Source of the DNA: Dastarcus helophoroides
Lineage: Eukaryota > Arthropoda > Insecta > Coleoptera > Bothrideridae
Direction: 5' to 3'
Length of the DNA: 64,000 nt
NCBI GenBank assembly: GCA_028583605.1
Contig: CM053330.1
Coordinates: 26,863,233 to 26,927,232 of the forward strand
Below, in pieces: positions 11,393-23,365 of the stretch. The position numbers and the translations under genes are program-made. How positions within the stretch are numbered: position 1 is the stretch's first letter; the number at the start of each line of letters is the position of its first letter. Below the pieces are notes generated by a model, which did not search any database, had not been told where the DNA came from, and was given only the letters and a program-made list of their open reading frames with translations.

Positions 11393-12360
11393 CATTTTTG
11401 ACCTCTTCAATACTCACAACTAGAGCCGGAAGTTTTGGCATTAAAAAATTAAGTTTTGGCGCCATAAATGACGAATAAAATAGGCGAAAATGGAAGTAAA
11501 AACAAGTAAAATTGCATTTAAAAAATCTTTATTTTTGTAGTTTTATAGTATATGGAAAAAGACCTTTCTGTGTCTAAAGTCGTTATTGGAACATTGCAAT
11601 GTTATGCCAATGTTATTGATGTCATGGTCTACAAAACTTTCTTCAGCTGTAAGTACAATATATTTAAACACTCTACAATTTTTTGCATTTGTATTGCATT
11701 TTTTGCTATCATTTTTCTAAATTTAAATTTAATTAAACTTTCTTACCAAGTATCACTTCAGTTGTCTTTCTGAGGTATCAACAGTCTAAATGCAACTATT
11801 GAGTTTCCATTCTGTGAAATTTTGTGGTAAGACATGTAGGTTTGCCTTTGAAAATACTGATTCGACTTTGATCGCAAAGCACTTTACTTTTTAATTTTTG
11901 ATGACTAAAATAAATAAATAACCACACGGTCTTCATCTGACGTAATAGGCCGAATAACGTTGCGGACATAAAAATTGATGACTAAAAAAGAAGGTCTTTA
12001 ACTTCTCTTTGGAAATGCGGGAGATTTCTTCTCAAATACTAAAAAAATGTGAGGCAACCCTAAGTAATTTCCAAACTTTTTCCGTTAGTAACACATTTCA
12101 CTGTTGGTTAAAATTTTACGATGCATGAAAATTTTCGTCTTTTGGTTAGATAATTTTTGACCATTCCAACCTAAAAAAATTGTAAGACTAAAAAAGGCAC
12201 ATAATTCAATCATCATTTCGCGGCCTCATTTTTTGACGAAAAAAACAGATAATCCCCAATATTAAAGTTTGATGACTAAAAAGAGGGGGGTAAAGGAGGT
12301 TTTAAATGAATACTTCAATATGTTAAAAGATAAAAACTTTAATATTTTGGCGACACACCT
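11393..12360. other. No gene recognised
   Basis: AT-rich DNA. A 73-codon frame (11552-11773) starts with ATG but has no recognisable domain. 'GATGACTAAAA' recurs at about 11903, 11973 and 12270, suggesting decayed tandem duplication. Confidence 0.5.
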
Positions 12361-13480
12361 GAGAAACTCGGGCGAAGCATTATTCTATTCGTAACTAATA
12401 AACTTTATTAACGATAAAAAACGCGACAAAATTTAAAAATTCCACAAGGTTTTCGTTAAATATTTGCTAACATTTGCATTATTCTATGAAGCAGTTATTT
12501 TTTTACAAATTTGTGGCAGGTATTCACACAGAATAAGACGGTCTCAATCCGCGTGCCTGCAAGAAACAAGACAACATAGAAAGGAATAATATGTAGCCAA
12601 TAAAATTTGTCAAATTGGGGGATTATGTGCACCAATTGGAACATCTTTGCTGATTATTTATGAATGGGCCGGCCATAATAGACTCACTGTTCCAATAAAG
12701 ATAAATTATAAGAATTATACCTTATTATTCAAAATTTAAATCATTTTATTTTGATTTGTCTTTCTTCTCCTAAAAATATGGCAAAAAATGTCAATAACAC
12801 CAAAAATGGCAAAACAACCTGAAAATTGTCAAAAACGCCACCAAGTGCCACAATTCTCGGGCTCGACATAACTATTAAACTCTATAAATACATCAAGAGA
12901 TATTAAAAATTCCACGATTTTTCTATAAATATTTGCTATGATAGGACCTGGTTTTACTTTTCAGCATCGTCGGCTGTTATACCAATAGTTTGTTTAGCCG
13001 TTGTAAAGTTAACAAGCTTCACAGCTTCACCGAGTCCTACAAATATTAATAAATTGGGATCAATTTCAGTTTTATTGTTTTCGCATCAAAAGTGAAAATA
13101 TGTATAAATTTGCCATTAATTTTACTTTTTTGTGGTACCACAATACCATTATAGTGCCATTTATAAGAAAATAAAGTTATTTCATTTCATGTTTTAAGTT
13201 TATTAAACGATAAAAGCGTAAAATGCCTCTTTTTTAACGTTATTTGATTTTTGTAGCATTGATATGATCCATTAAAATTAATTATTTTATTAAATGAATA
13301 ATAAAAATATAATTTCTGTGCTTATTCTTATTTATAATTATTAAAATCTATTAACAATAAATACAACAAGAAATGTTAAAAATTCCACGATTTTAATATT
13401 TCTTGTTGTATTTATTGTTAATAGAGTTTAGTAGTTATGAATATTAAAGAGTTCCACATAGTAGGTTTTAAAATGTCGCT
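12360..13480. repeat. Cluster of dispersed 'AAAAATTCCAC' repeat copies
   Basis: Three related copies (about 12380-12490, 12870-13030, 13340-13480) share the order 'TTAACGATAAA', 'AAAAATTCCACGATTTT', 'AAATATTTGCTA', and in the second 'CATCGTCGGCTGTTATACCA'. Further copies are at 26320-26500 and about 61660-61725. No coding capacity is visible. It behaves like a short interspersed element whose ends I could not fix. Confidence 0.55.
13348..13424. repeat. 77-base near-perfect palindrome
   Basis: Two perfect 27-base arms (13348-13374 and 13398-13424) contain AACAATAAATACAACAAG and its complement. They flank a 23-base spacer holding the AATTCCACGATT core of the dispersed repeat. The palindrome probably arose by inverted joining of two copies of that repeat. 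Confidence 0.85.
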
Positions 13481-14445
13481 TATTCTTGTTGTTTTTACTG
13501 CCTTGATCTTGAGCATAATTGAACTATTCTTTTAAAACCCTTTTAGTAGACAAAATTAACAATTCCTATGTATTTCTTTACGTGTAACTGATAAAATAGG
13601 GATCGGCCAAAGTCACCAAACTTTGCTTTCTAACATTGGTCGATAACTTTTTAAATTATGATAATTTTAATTTTTACTCTACTGAAAGTATACCATTAGT
13701 GGCATGTCTTCTGGTGCAAAAAACAAATGAATGCCTTTATTTTTATTAACGAAAGTTCTAGGGATTTAAAGCTTGAAAACGGATCAAAGTTACCCAAGTT
13801 TACGGTACAAAGATGATATTAATTAACTTAATGTCCTACAAGTCTGTTATTTCATAATAATCACCCTATTTTCAAATACATTAAATGAATAATAACGCCC
13901 TAGGGCACTGGAAATTTATAACACATTTTTTTTATTCTCTTTTAAATCAAATTATTTTGGCATAATAGATATCAAATTAATTAATCGTAAATGTCCAGAA
14001 AAAATGGAATTAAATAGCAGAAGTACATACACTGTCGACTTCGGTGCATTATTACCCTTAGTGTGGCGATAAAAGGAGGCTAATATTTGGGCGCGCGAAA
14101 AAAGGTCTCAGAAATTTGGTCACACGACATAAGGTCGAGTGTAGTTAGAATGTTATTACCAGAAGTAAATAAAATAGATCATTTAAATTATACCACTTTA
14201 AACATAGTAAAACAAAATCGCTGGAAGCAGGCGATTTTGTTTTCTTTTTTTGTCACTTTTTGCATATATTCAACTTTATGCAGGGTGTTCTTAAAACGGT
14301 GTACAAAATGAACTTTTATTTTTTTAAATGCAACACCAAGTATAATTTTGCACACTTGGGTAGAACTTTTATTTACCAAACAGCGATATAGGCTTTTATG
14401 GGTCTATCTGTAATGCTCAGAGGTATACAACCAAGAAAAAATACC
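13481..14445. other. No gene; short GC-richer repeat at 14085-14140
   Basis: AT-rich except for a patch at 14085-14140 reading GGCGCGCGAAAAAAGGTC and GGTCACACGACATAAGGTCG. This patch resembles the degenerate repeat at 25325-25440 in reverse. No supported gene. Confidence 0.5.
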
Positions 14446-14453
14446 ATTGGATG
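14446..14453 (+). repeat. hAT target-site duplication, left
   Basis: ATTGGATG, directly before CAGTGGCG; identical to 24815-24822. Confidence 0.8.
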
Positions 14454-16935
14454 CAGTGGCGCTTAGGCACTGTGGAACTGCGGCACCCCCAATTTCGCTT
14501 GCGAGTTTTTTTTTCGAAATTTTCTGAACACCTCATTACACAATTTTTTGTGGAAATTTCAAATTTTCTTTGATTTCTTTTTATAGAAATTTTAGGTTTC
14601 TTTCACGAAATTACGACATTTAAGAACCCATTTTATTTTTAATTTTGATCAAAATCACATTTTCACAAACTTATTTTTGTTAAAGTTTTGAGAAAGAAAT
14701 CAATGTTTATTAATTTTACTTAACATTTCTTCGGCCCAGTTTGGAAATATTTAAATTTTTATTGTTTGTTTACAATATTATAAACAGTTTTTGAAATATG
14801 ACTACTAACGTCACCTTATAACAGTTGACAAAATAAGAGGTTGGTTTATTTTACATAGAATAGAAAAAAATAAAAAATAGAAGACCAAAATTAGATATGA
14901 AAAAAATTCCGTTTTCTTTGATAAATTATGAAAATATAAAAATATAAAAAAAAACATAAAAAATAATATTTCCGGTTAATAACAAACAGTTCACCATAAA
15001 GAATAAAGAAATCAATATTTCGAGCAGGAATTAAAATGTTAAGAAAAAACTCAAATTTCTTTGAAAATGTCAACATTTTAAGAAAATAATTAGAATTTTA
15101 AGAAAAAATCCTAATTTAACTTATCTTGCATTTAACTATTTCTCTAAAAATAAGTTAACACGGTATCTTCGAATTTTTACCTCAAATCTTATTTTGTATA
15201 AAAGTTTTGAGTTTTTTTCAGATATTTCGATTTTTTAGGAAGTTTTGATTATTTTCTATAAAGTTTCCATGTTTCCTAAATATTTTATAAAAAGAAATAT
15301 TCTCGAAATTTCCATTTTTCCTGAAAGTGTTGCTCTTAAAATTTCTTCTAGAAATTTCAACTTCTCCAGATTTTTCTTCAGTTTTTTCACGACACCTTGA
15401 CAATTTAAATTTCGTTTATTTTGTACATTTCATAAAAAATGTTTGGAGCAAACCCTGAAAGCTCTGAAAAAATTTCAACATTTAGGGAAAAACAAAAAAT
15501 TTCGACTTTTTTGTAAAGATATTTCAAAATTTTTTTTCAAATTTTGATTTTTTCTGTAAGAAATTTTGCTTTTTTTTCTATGAAATTTGTGTTTTTCTTT
15601 AAACATTTTATATAAAGAATTTTTTTCGAAATTTCGACTTTTTCTCGAGATGTTTTCTTTAAAATATTTTTTCTTGTAGACATTTTTTTAACAAAATTTT
15701 AATATTTTAAAGTTCATTTTATTTTGTAATTTTGATAAGAAACTGAAAAATATTAAGTTTAAATTTAGGGAAAATAAACTTCAAATCTGCATAAAAATAA
15801 GAAAATTTTGGGAAAAATATTCAAGAAAAAGAACCTTGTAAATTTCAAATTTTTTTACAATTTGATATTTCTTTAAAAAATTACTACTACTGTAGGACCG
15901 AAAATAATTTTGAATCGGAATTTCCAATTTTTCTATAAATGTTAAATTTATTCTTGAAATTCTCAATTTCGAATTTAAAATTTAAATTTCGATAAAAAAA
16001 AGATCGAAATTTAAAGATTAAACTCAAAATTTCAAGAGAAGGCAGATCATATTCTTAGAAAAAGTTAAAATTTCTTATTTGTAAACATCATTTTTCAAAA
16101 AAATATAACATTTTCGAATATAAAGACAAATTTTTTTTTCAAATAAATTAATTGTCAAAAATATTCCTATAATTTTGACTTTTTAAGTAAAAATTATTAA
16201 AATTTTTGAGAAAAAGAGTCAACATTTCTAGAAGAGTCTAAAATTTCAAAATTAGAATTAATCAAAATGTTGAAAAAAATTCATTAACAATTTACTGTTC
16301 TAATTTAATTTTTTTCTAGTAATTTTGAAGTTCCAGAGAAAGGTCCAGAGAAATTTTAAAAATCAAATATTTCAGCTTGAAGCCAATTTTTTGTAATTAA
16401 AATTGAAATTTTGGCAATTTATTTGTACATAAAATACAAGTTTTTTTGGAAATTTGTTTCAAAACTTTGCACAATTTTAAAAATAAAAATTTTTCTTAAT
16501 TTGTTTTAAATTCGAATGTTTTTTCAAAATTTATTTTTCTCAAAACATGTAAATTTAAAAAGAAAAATATTACCACTTTTAAAAAATAAAGCTAGTATCA
16601 GAAAAGTGGAATTTAAAAAAAAAGTCATATCTTAAAAAATTTTGAAATTTTCATAGAAAGTCAAATTTTCAAAAGAAAATAAGGATTTCGAAAAAAAATT
16701 TCAAATTTTAAAATGGTCGACATTTTAAATAATTTTGGGAATGTGAATAAAAGACGAATTTTTGGAAAAATACCGACATTTCAAATAAATTGCAGAGTTT
16801 TTAATTAAATTTTCAAAGCTAATTTTTTTGAATATTGCGAAAACTCAAAATTATCGAAAAATTCGTAATTATCAAATAAGTTAAAATTTTGAAAAGGTAA
16901 AATTTTGAAAATGTTGAAATTTTCAATAGTTCAAG

Positions 16936-17185
16936 TGTTGGCGCCATATATGAAAAAGTACTTGTTGGTGTCAGCAGGTGTTTTATACGATAACGAAAGA
17001 GAGATTATTGCGCGGCCACCAGAGAAGGCAGTGGTAGAAATTTCGGTCGGTTAATTAATTAGTGTTTTGCTGAGGTTTTTCCTATTTTCCTTTTCCTTCC
17101 CTGGTAAACCTTAAGCAGAAAACACCGGACATTCAGGTGAGTCATTTATGCATTATTTTTTGACATCATCTTGGCGGTACATATA
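16936..17185 (+). repeat. BEL 5' LTR
   Basis: Begins TGTTGGCGCC and ends GGTACATATA. It matches 23113-23365 almost throughout, including GAAGGCAGTGGTAGAAATTT and AACACCGGACATTCAGGTGA. It should hold the promoter, but no clear TATA box was fixed. Confidence 0.9.
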
Positions 17186-17190
17186 TTTTT

Positions 17191-17208
17191 TTGGTCCTTT
17201 TCGAGCGG
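17191..17208 (+). other. BEL primer-binding site
   Basis: TTGGTCCTTTTCGAGCGG lies 5 bases after the 5' LTR. It resembles the BEL/Pao primer site that pairs with a tRNA 3' end to start minus-strand synthesis. Which tRNA is not determined. Confidence 0.65.
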
Positions 17209-17742
17209 ATTTGAATCAGTTTTTGCTTTATCTAAATTTAATTTAAAAACCATCGGGGTTTACAAAATTTAGATTTCGGAATTTCGGATAATTTTCTAGT
17301 CGGTCTAGTAACGGTTAATTCGGTTTTTAAATTTGACTCGGTCAAATTTAATTTGGTAATTTAGTAATTAATATCACTGCCTTTTCTAACGTAACGTATC
17401 GGGACGTTATTGGGGTAGGTACAAATTTTGTTCAATATTCGGGATAATATTGGATCTAAATTTTGTGAAATTATACCAGATCGGTTTCACCTGCTTAAAG
17501 TTTTATGTGGTTTTTTGTATTGGATGTTTACGTTCGTCGCGGTTATCACATTCTGACTTGCTGGCACAATACGATTAAATTGGTAAAAGGGAATTTAACA
17601 TTTTGAAAATTTGGTTTTAATTGTTAGATATTGTGGCGACTGAAAATAGGGTTTCAGTTCAAAGTAAATCAACAAAATTTTTTGCTTTCAAAATCGAATA
17701 ACAATCATTTGGTGATAGTTTACTTTTTGAATTCACGTGAAA

Positions 17743-19144
17743 ATACCAGGAACCGCACAGCAAACTATAAGTCTTTTAACGGCTAAAAAAGAATCTTTGT
17801 TCACAATGTTACAAACGCTTTTGGATTTAAGTAAAAAGTTAGATGATAAGCACTCTTTAAACAGGTTTACAGTTTGATATCGGTCTATAGATACAACACG
17901 TAAAGATTTATTAGCTGTTATTGACGAAATTGCAAAATATAGTTTTGAGTTGGACGAAGATTATGTTCCAAATTTTGCTATTTTTGCGAATCGTTGATGA
18001 ATTATGTTGTTATAAACATGGAGCGGCAGACAAATTGAAGAAACCAGAGGCGGCTTCTTTTTAGGTTCCTAGACTTCCAAAGATAGAATTACCTAGCTTT
18101 TCGGGGGAAATTCGGTAGTGGGAAACATTTTATTCGGTTTTCAAAAGTTGAATTCATGCTAATGGTAGTTTAGCTGATACGGACAAAGTTCATTATCTAG
18201 TAGGGTGTTTAAAAGGGTTGGCTTTAGGAATTTGTTCGGGGATAGCTCCAACAGTGCAAAATTATGCGATAATTTGGCAGTCATTAATTGACAAGTATGA
18301 GAATAAAAGAGCCTTAGCAAACAGTTATTTAGGCCAGATGATGGAGTTTAAGGTGATTCAAGAAGAATCTTCTAAAAATTTAAATTTGTTCTTAGAAAAA
18401 TTCGACGCAGCGGTGCGTGCCTTAAAAAATTTGGGGATAACTGATCTTGCGGACTTTATGTTAGTTTATCATGCTTTGTTAAAGCTAGATGTCGAGACTG
18501 TCAAATCATTTGAATTATCTAGGCGAGCTTTAGCGATGCCTACCTATGAGGAGTTAATTACGTTTGTTAAAGAACAATCAAAAATATTAACCCTAAGTCG
18601 AAAGCCAGAAGTCAATAGAAATAACATCGTACCAGGAAAACAGCGTTTTGTTAAATCATTTGTAGTAAGTGACGGCAGTAAGGATGCCAAAACGGGTAAC
18701 AAAATATTAAAAGGTTGTGTTTATTGTCATAAAAGGGGACATTATTTAAGTCGATGTGAAAAATTTAAATGTTTAACAACAGTAAAAAGGTATGAAGCGG
18801 TAAGGGACAATAACTGGTGTTACAATTGTTTATCTTCAGATCATCATGTACGTTTTTGTCCTGTACAACGGAATTGTACGGAATGTGGCAAATGTCATCA
18901 CGTATTGCTTCACACTGGGAAGACAAGCATGGATACTTTTTTCCCAGCAGTGATGGAAGAAGCGGGATCTAGCAAAGAAATAACTAGTAACAGTAATGTT
19001 GCCCAGATCGGGGGTATTTCAAGTGCCAATAATTCGGAGCGAACAGAAATGGTGAATAATTGCTATCCCACTGTTCATAGCGTTCAAAATGACAGTACGG
19101 TTTTGCTGTCTACGGAGGTTGTAAACGTTATACAGTCCCATTAA
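17743..19144 (+). pseudogene. BEL gag (capsid and zinc knuckles), broken
   Basis: Gag forms the particle that packages the element RNA. The likely original start at 17743 is now ATA, followed by PGTAQQTISLLTAKKESLF. A frameshift and stops lie between about 17870 and 18120, including a TAG after SGEIR. The 'LPKIELPSFSGE' segment (about 18074-18110) and the following LADTDKVHYLVGCLKGLA are the Gag block typical of BEL elements. From 18218 the frame is open for 308 codons. It ends with three Cys/His clusters: CVYCHKRGHYLSRC (about 18717), CYNCLSSDHHVRFC (about 18820) and CTECGKCHH (about 18876). The stop at 19142 lies just before the protease, in a different frame. Confidence 0.88.
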
Positions 19145-22100
19145 AAATCAAACGGCTAGATTCTTATTGGATACTGGGAGCCAAGTTAATTTACTTACGA
19201 TTAGGTGTTGTAGAAAATTGGGAATAAATATTTCAAAATTTTATTCGTCGGTACAAGGTCTCGGGAAAGGTTCGCACCCTGTAAAAGGTGTTGCAGATTT
19301 AATCATTGCATCGCGTCACAATTCGGGTGTAAAATATGCCATTAAAGTTTTGCTAGTAGACAAGATTTCGGAAAATTTACCGAGAACACAAGTAGATACA
19401 AGTACATTTGCTCATCTTGCCGGCGTTCCATTATCAGATGATGCTTACTATCGATCACAGGAAATAGATGGGATTTTGGGAGCGAAAATATTTTCCATTT
19501 TATTAGGTTCCGGTCGTTTATCGGGTTCAGCGGGATCACCGACGGCTATTCAAACGACGTTAGACTATGTAGTGATGGATAAAGCTCCGGGTTTAATGTC
19601 AAAGGCGAACTCTCAGATTTTTTGTACATTAATTAGCGATACTTCGATTGAGCATCTGGTAGGTAAATTTTGGGAAATTGAGGAGGTGCCCAAAAATAAA
19701 GTAACAGATCCGGAAGAAGTAGAGTGCGAGAAAATTTACTTAAGTACATATAGTAGGAATGAAACGGGACGTTTCACAGTAGCTTTACCTTTTAAAATTT
19801 CTCCACGAAATTTGGGTGATTCTAAAGTGGCTGCTCAATCTAGGTTACTCGCGTTAGAAAAGAAATTTATTAAATTTCCACAATTGCGGTTAGAGTATAA
19901 TAAAGTTATGCAGGAATTTGTAGATCAAGGGTATATGCGAAAAGTATTTCCGGAAAATATTGGCGTTAAATCATTTTTCATTCCGCATCATGCTGTTTTG
20001 AAGCCTGAAAGTACTAGCACTCCGTTACGTGTCGTCCTAGATGCTAGTGCGCCATTACCTAAAATGGTGTTTCTCTTAATGATTTATTATAAGGGGGTCC
20101 TAAGTTTCAGACGGATAATGCACTTTGTTAATTAACTTTCGGTTATTTAAAATTGCGGTAACATCGGATATTAAACGCATGTTTTTACAAATCAACGTTA
20201 CTGAAGACCATCGCAGATTTCAGCGGATTTTATGGAGGTTTAATTTAGAGGATGAGGTAGATATTTACGTAATAAATACTGTAGCATTTGGTGTTGAAGC
20301 CTCTCCTTATTTAGCTTTAAGAACGGTTAAGCAGTTGCTTTATGAAGATGGTCATAAATTTCTCTTGGCGTCTAAAGTGATCGAGGGAGATTTGTACATG
20401 GATGATTTGGTATCAAGTGTAACGACATTTGGTGAAGCGTACCGATTATATCAGGAAACTACAAATATATCTGCGGCTGGAAAATTCGAGTTGACAAAAT
20501 GGTCAACAAACAATATGCATTTGCTTGAACAAATACCTATTGAGAAACGATTATTATCGACGGTTACATTTAAAACAGACATGAAAATTTTAGGTATGCA
20601 GTGGAGTCCAGATAGCGACTTTTTGAGTTTTAATTTACCGATGCCTGATGCGAAATGTACTAAACGAAAACTTTTGTCAGCGGTGGCGAAATGTTACGAT
20701 CCACTCGGTCTAATTGCACCATTTATTTTCTATTTAAAGTTGATTGTTAAAAACCTATGGAGTTTAAAATTAGGATGGGACGAAGATCCGCCAGAAGGTA
20801 TCATTCGGTTGTGGGATAAATCACGTGGTGAATGGACAGAACTTAATAAATTTCAGGTACCGCGTCATGTATATGCTGAGGAGAATTCGCCTTCTATATT
20901 AATAGGCTTTTCAGATGCCAGCAGTAACGGTTATGGTGCGGTGGTATACTTGCGGACAATTAAGGCATGCGGAAAAGTAGCCATTAATTTAGTATGCGCA
21001 AAATCAAAGGTATCTTGCTTTAAGATTGTCACTATTCCAAGGCTGGAACTTTGCGCCGCGGTATTATTATCCAAATTGGTAAAACATATTAAGGCTATTT
21101 ACAGCGAAAGGATTCTGATTTCCAAAATATATGCTTTCTCAGATTCAACTACCGTAATTCACTGATTAAAGGCGGCTTATCTCAAAGACATTTTTGTAGC
21201 TAATCGGGTGGCCCAAATTCGGGAAAATTTGCCAGAAGACTGTTGGCTACATCTACCGGGAACTCAAAACCCTGCTGATTGTTTATCGAGGGGACTTTTA
21301 CCTACGCAGCTAATAAATCAGACTTTATGGACCTCAGGGCCCTCCTGGTTAGTGGAAAAGGAAAGTGATTGGCCTGTTACCGTAGTTTGTCAAAAGGAAA
21401 ATTCTTCCGAAAAAAGCGAAACTATTTTGATTAATACTATTAAAAAGGAGAATCATCCAGTTTGGGTACTTCGGTTTTTAAAAATATTACCCCTGAATGA
21501 AGTTATTACGGCGGCGGATTTGACTAAAGCGGAACTAATGCTTATTAAATTGGTGCAACTAGAACATTTCGGATCTGATGGAAAACTGTGCTCGGAAAGA
21601 TTACGAAAGTTGCGTCCCTTTGTTCAGGACGGACTCCTTAGGGTGGGGGGTAGGCTTGGTCACGCAAAGTTAACTTTTAATCAACGGCATCCTCTTCTTT
21701 TACCTGCAAAGGATCCCTTTACAATTAAATTAGTTGATCACTATCATAAGGCCAATTTACATACGGGTCCTCATTTATTGGAGGCAATAATTAGGCAAAA
21801 ATTTGGGATCCTGGCAGGTCGTAATTTGATTCGCAGTCGGGTGCATGCGTGTAATCATTGTTTTCGGTCACGACCAAAACCTTTAAATCCTGTGATGGCA
21901 GATTTGCCTGCTTTTCGGGTGCAGGAAGTTAAAGTTTTCTATCATACAGGTGTTGACTATTTTGGACCAACTAATATAACGTTAGGACGCAAAAGAGGAA
22001 CCTCAATTCACAAAGCATATGTATGTTTATTTGTGTGCATGAGTGTTAAGGCGGTTCACTTGGAACTGGTGAGTTCACTTTCAACGGATCATTTTTTGCA

Positions 22101-22878
22101 AACTTTTAAAAGATTCTTGTGGCGTCGAGACCCTTGTAGTGTATTATATTCGGATCGAGGTACCAATTTCATAGGGGCAAATAAGATGTTCACAGAATTG
22201 TATACGTTTTTAAATTCTAAAGAGAATAGAGACACTTTGTTGTCGGAATTGTCTTTTCGTGGAATAGAGTGGAAATTTAATCCGCCATCGGCTCCACATT
22301 TGGGAGGAATCTGGGAAAGTAACATTAAGTCAGCTAAAAGTCACTTAAATCGGGTTATAGGAGATCAATTGTTAACATACGAAGAACTATCAACCTTTTT
22401 AACTCAAGTGGAGGCATTGTTAAACTCGCGGCCACTATGTCGTTTAATAGCAGATCCATCTGCTCCTGAGGCACTGACTCCGGCACACTTTTTGACAATG
22501 TCACCGTTAACTAATTTACCGGCGGATAAGGTTACACATGTTCAAATGAATAGATTACATCGTTTTCAGTTAATTGATAGAATGGTGCAAGATTTTTGGA
22601 AGCGGTGGTACTTAGAATATACGCTTCAAATTCGGGGAAAATGGCATAAGCAAACTCCTAATGTAAAAGAAGGTACTGCAGTTGTTTTGAAAACTGACAA
22701 TGTTCCTCTGCTTCATTGGCCACTAGCGGTAGTAACGCAAGTGCATCCTGGAGCAGACGGTACTATTCGGGTAGTTACGGTTAGAACGAGCAAGGGAGTT
22801 TTTACGCGACCGGTGGTAAAAATCTGCCCCTTGCCCACAAATAAACTAAGACTTGGGTTTATTCATACTTTATTTTAG
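19145..22878 (+). pseudogene. BEL pol: protease, RT, RNase H, integrase, broken
   Basis: Pol cuts the polyprotein, copies the RNA and integrates the DNA. Protease: LLDTGSQVNLL with DTG at 19170-19178. RT: VVLDASAPLPK (about 20030), VTSDIKRMFLQI (about 20160) and catalytic YMDD at 20395-20406. RNase H: GFSDASSNGYGAVVY (about 20903-20950). Integrase zinc-binding HHCC: the His part near 21735-21770 and CNHC near 21850. Integrase core: GVDYFGP (about 21950), YSDRGTNF (about 22147) and HLGGIWES (about 22297), so all three acidic residues are present. Lesions: a frameshift near 20060-20130 in the RT palm and a TGA at 21163-21165 in RNase H. The last frame (21208-22878) is open for 556 codons. Without those breaks the product would be a normal-length BEL polyprotein. 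Confidence 0.92.
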
Positions 22879-23112
22879 GTTTTTTTTCTCTTTGGCGGTT
22901 TATATATATTTTCTGGGGATTAGATTTTTATGAGTACCTCATATGAATTATTTTAGATTTGTTTTCTTAATTTTTTTTGGCTAGGTTATGTTATTAATTA
23001 TGTTTGCTGTGCGGATATACCTTTTAGTAAAATATTTTAGTTTCTTTAAGGGAGAAATAGTTTGTTCCCCCTACAATTTGAACTGAAAACTTTGTTTTCA
23101 TGGTGGAAGGAA

Positions 23113-23365
23113 TGCTGGTGCCATATATATGAAAAAGTAATTGTTGGTGCCAGCAGGTGTTTTATACGACAACGAAAGATAGAGATTATTGCGCGGCCAC
23201 GAGAGAAGGCAGTGGTAGAAATTTTGGTCGGTTAATTAATTAGTGTTTTGCTGAGGTTTTTCCTATTTTCCTTTCGCTTCCCTGGTAAACCTTAGGCAGA
23301 AAACACCGGACATTCAGGTGAGTCATTTATGCATTATTTTTGACATCATCTTGGCGGTACATACA
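23113..23365 (+). repeat. BEL 3' LTR
   Basis: Begins TGCTGGTGCC and ends GGTACATACA, followed by the TCAAG duplication. It is preceded by the purine tract GGTGGAAGGAA. Confidence 0.9.

Larger units (their letters stand above)
10786..13830. repeat. Inverted TACCGTAAACT ends (putative old element)
   Basis: ATACCGTAAACTGTCGCCC near 10798 and, inverted, GTACCGTAAACTTGGGTAAC near 13792-13812 are related, and both are followed inward by a version of GACTTTGGTC / AACTTTGATCC. A third related piece, GGCCAAAGTCACC, is near 13606. The pair may be the ends of an old element of about 3 kb, but the interior is not homogeneous and no duplication was found. Confidence 0.3.
16936..23365 (+). mobile_element. 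BEL/Pao LTR retrotransposon, nearly full length
   Basis: A 6430-base element with LTRs of 250 and 253 bases, a 5-bp target duplication TCAAG (16931-16935 and 23366-23370), a primer-binding site and a purine-rich tract (GGTGGAAGGAA) just before the right LTR. The internal order is gag, protease, RT, RNase H, integrase, as in BEL/Pao. It inserted into the AT-rich interior of the hAT-like element. By eye the two LTRs differ by about ten substitutions and three small indels, so the copy is not recent, though it keeps all domains. Reading frames carry several frameshifts and stops, so it is unlikely to be autonomous. Confidence 0.93.
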
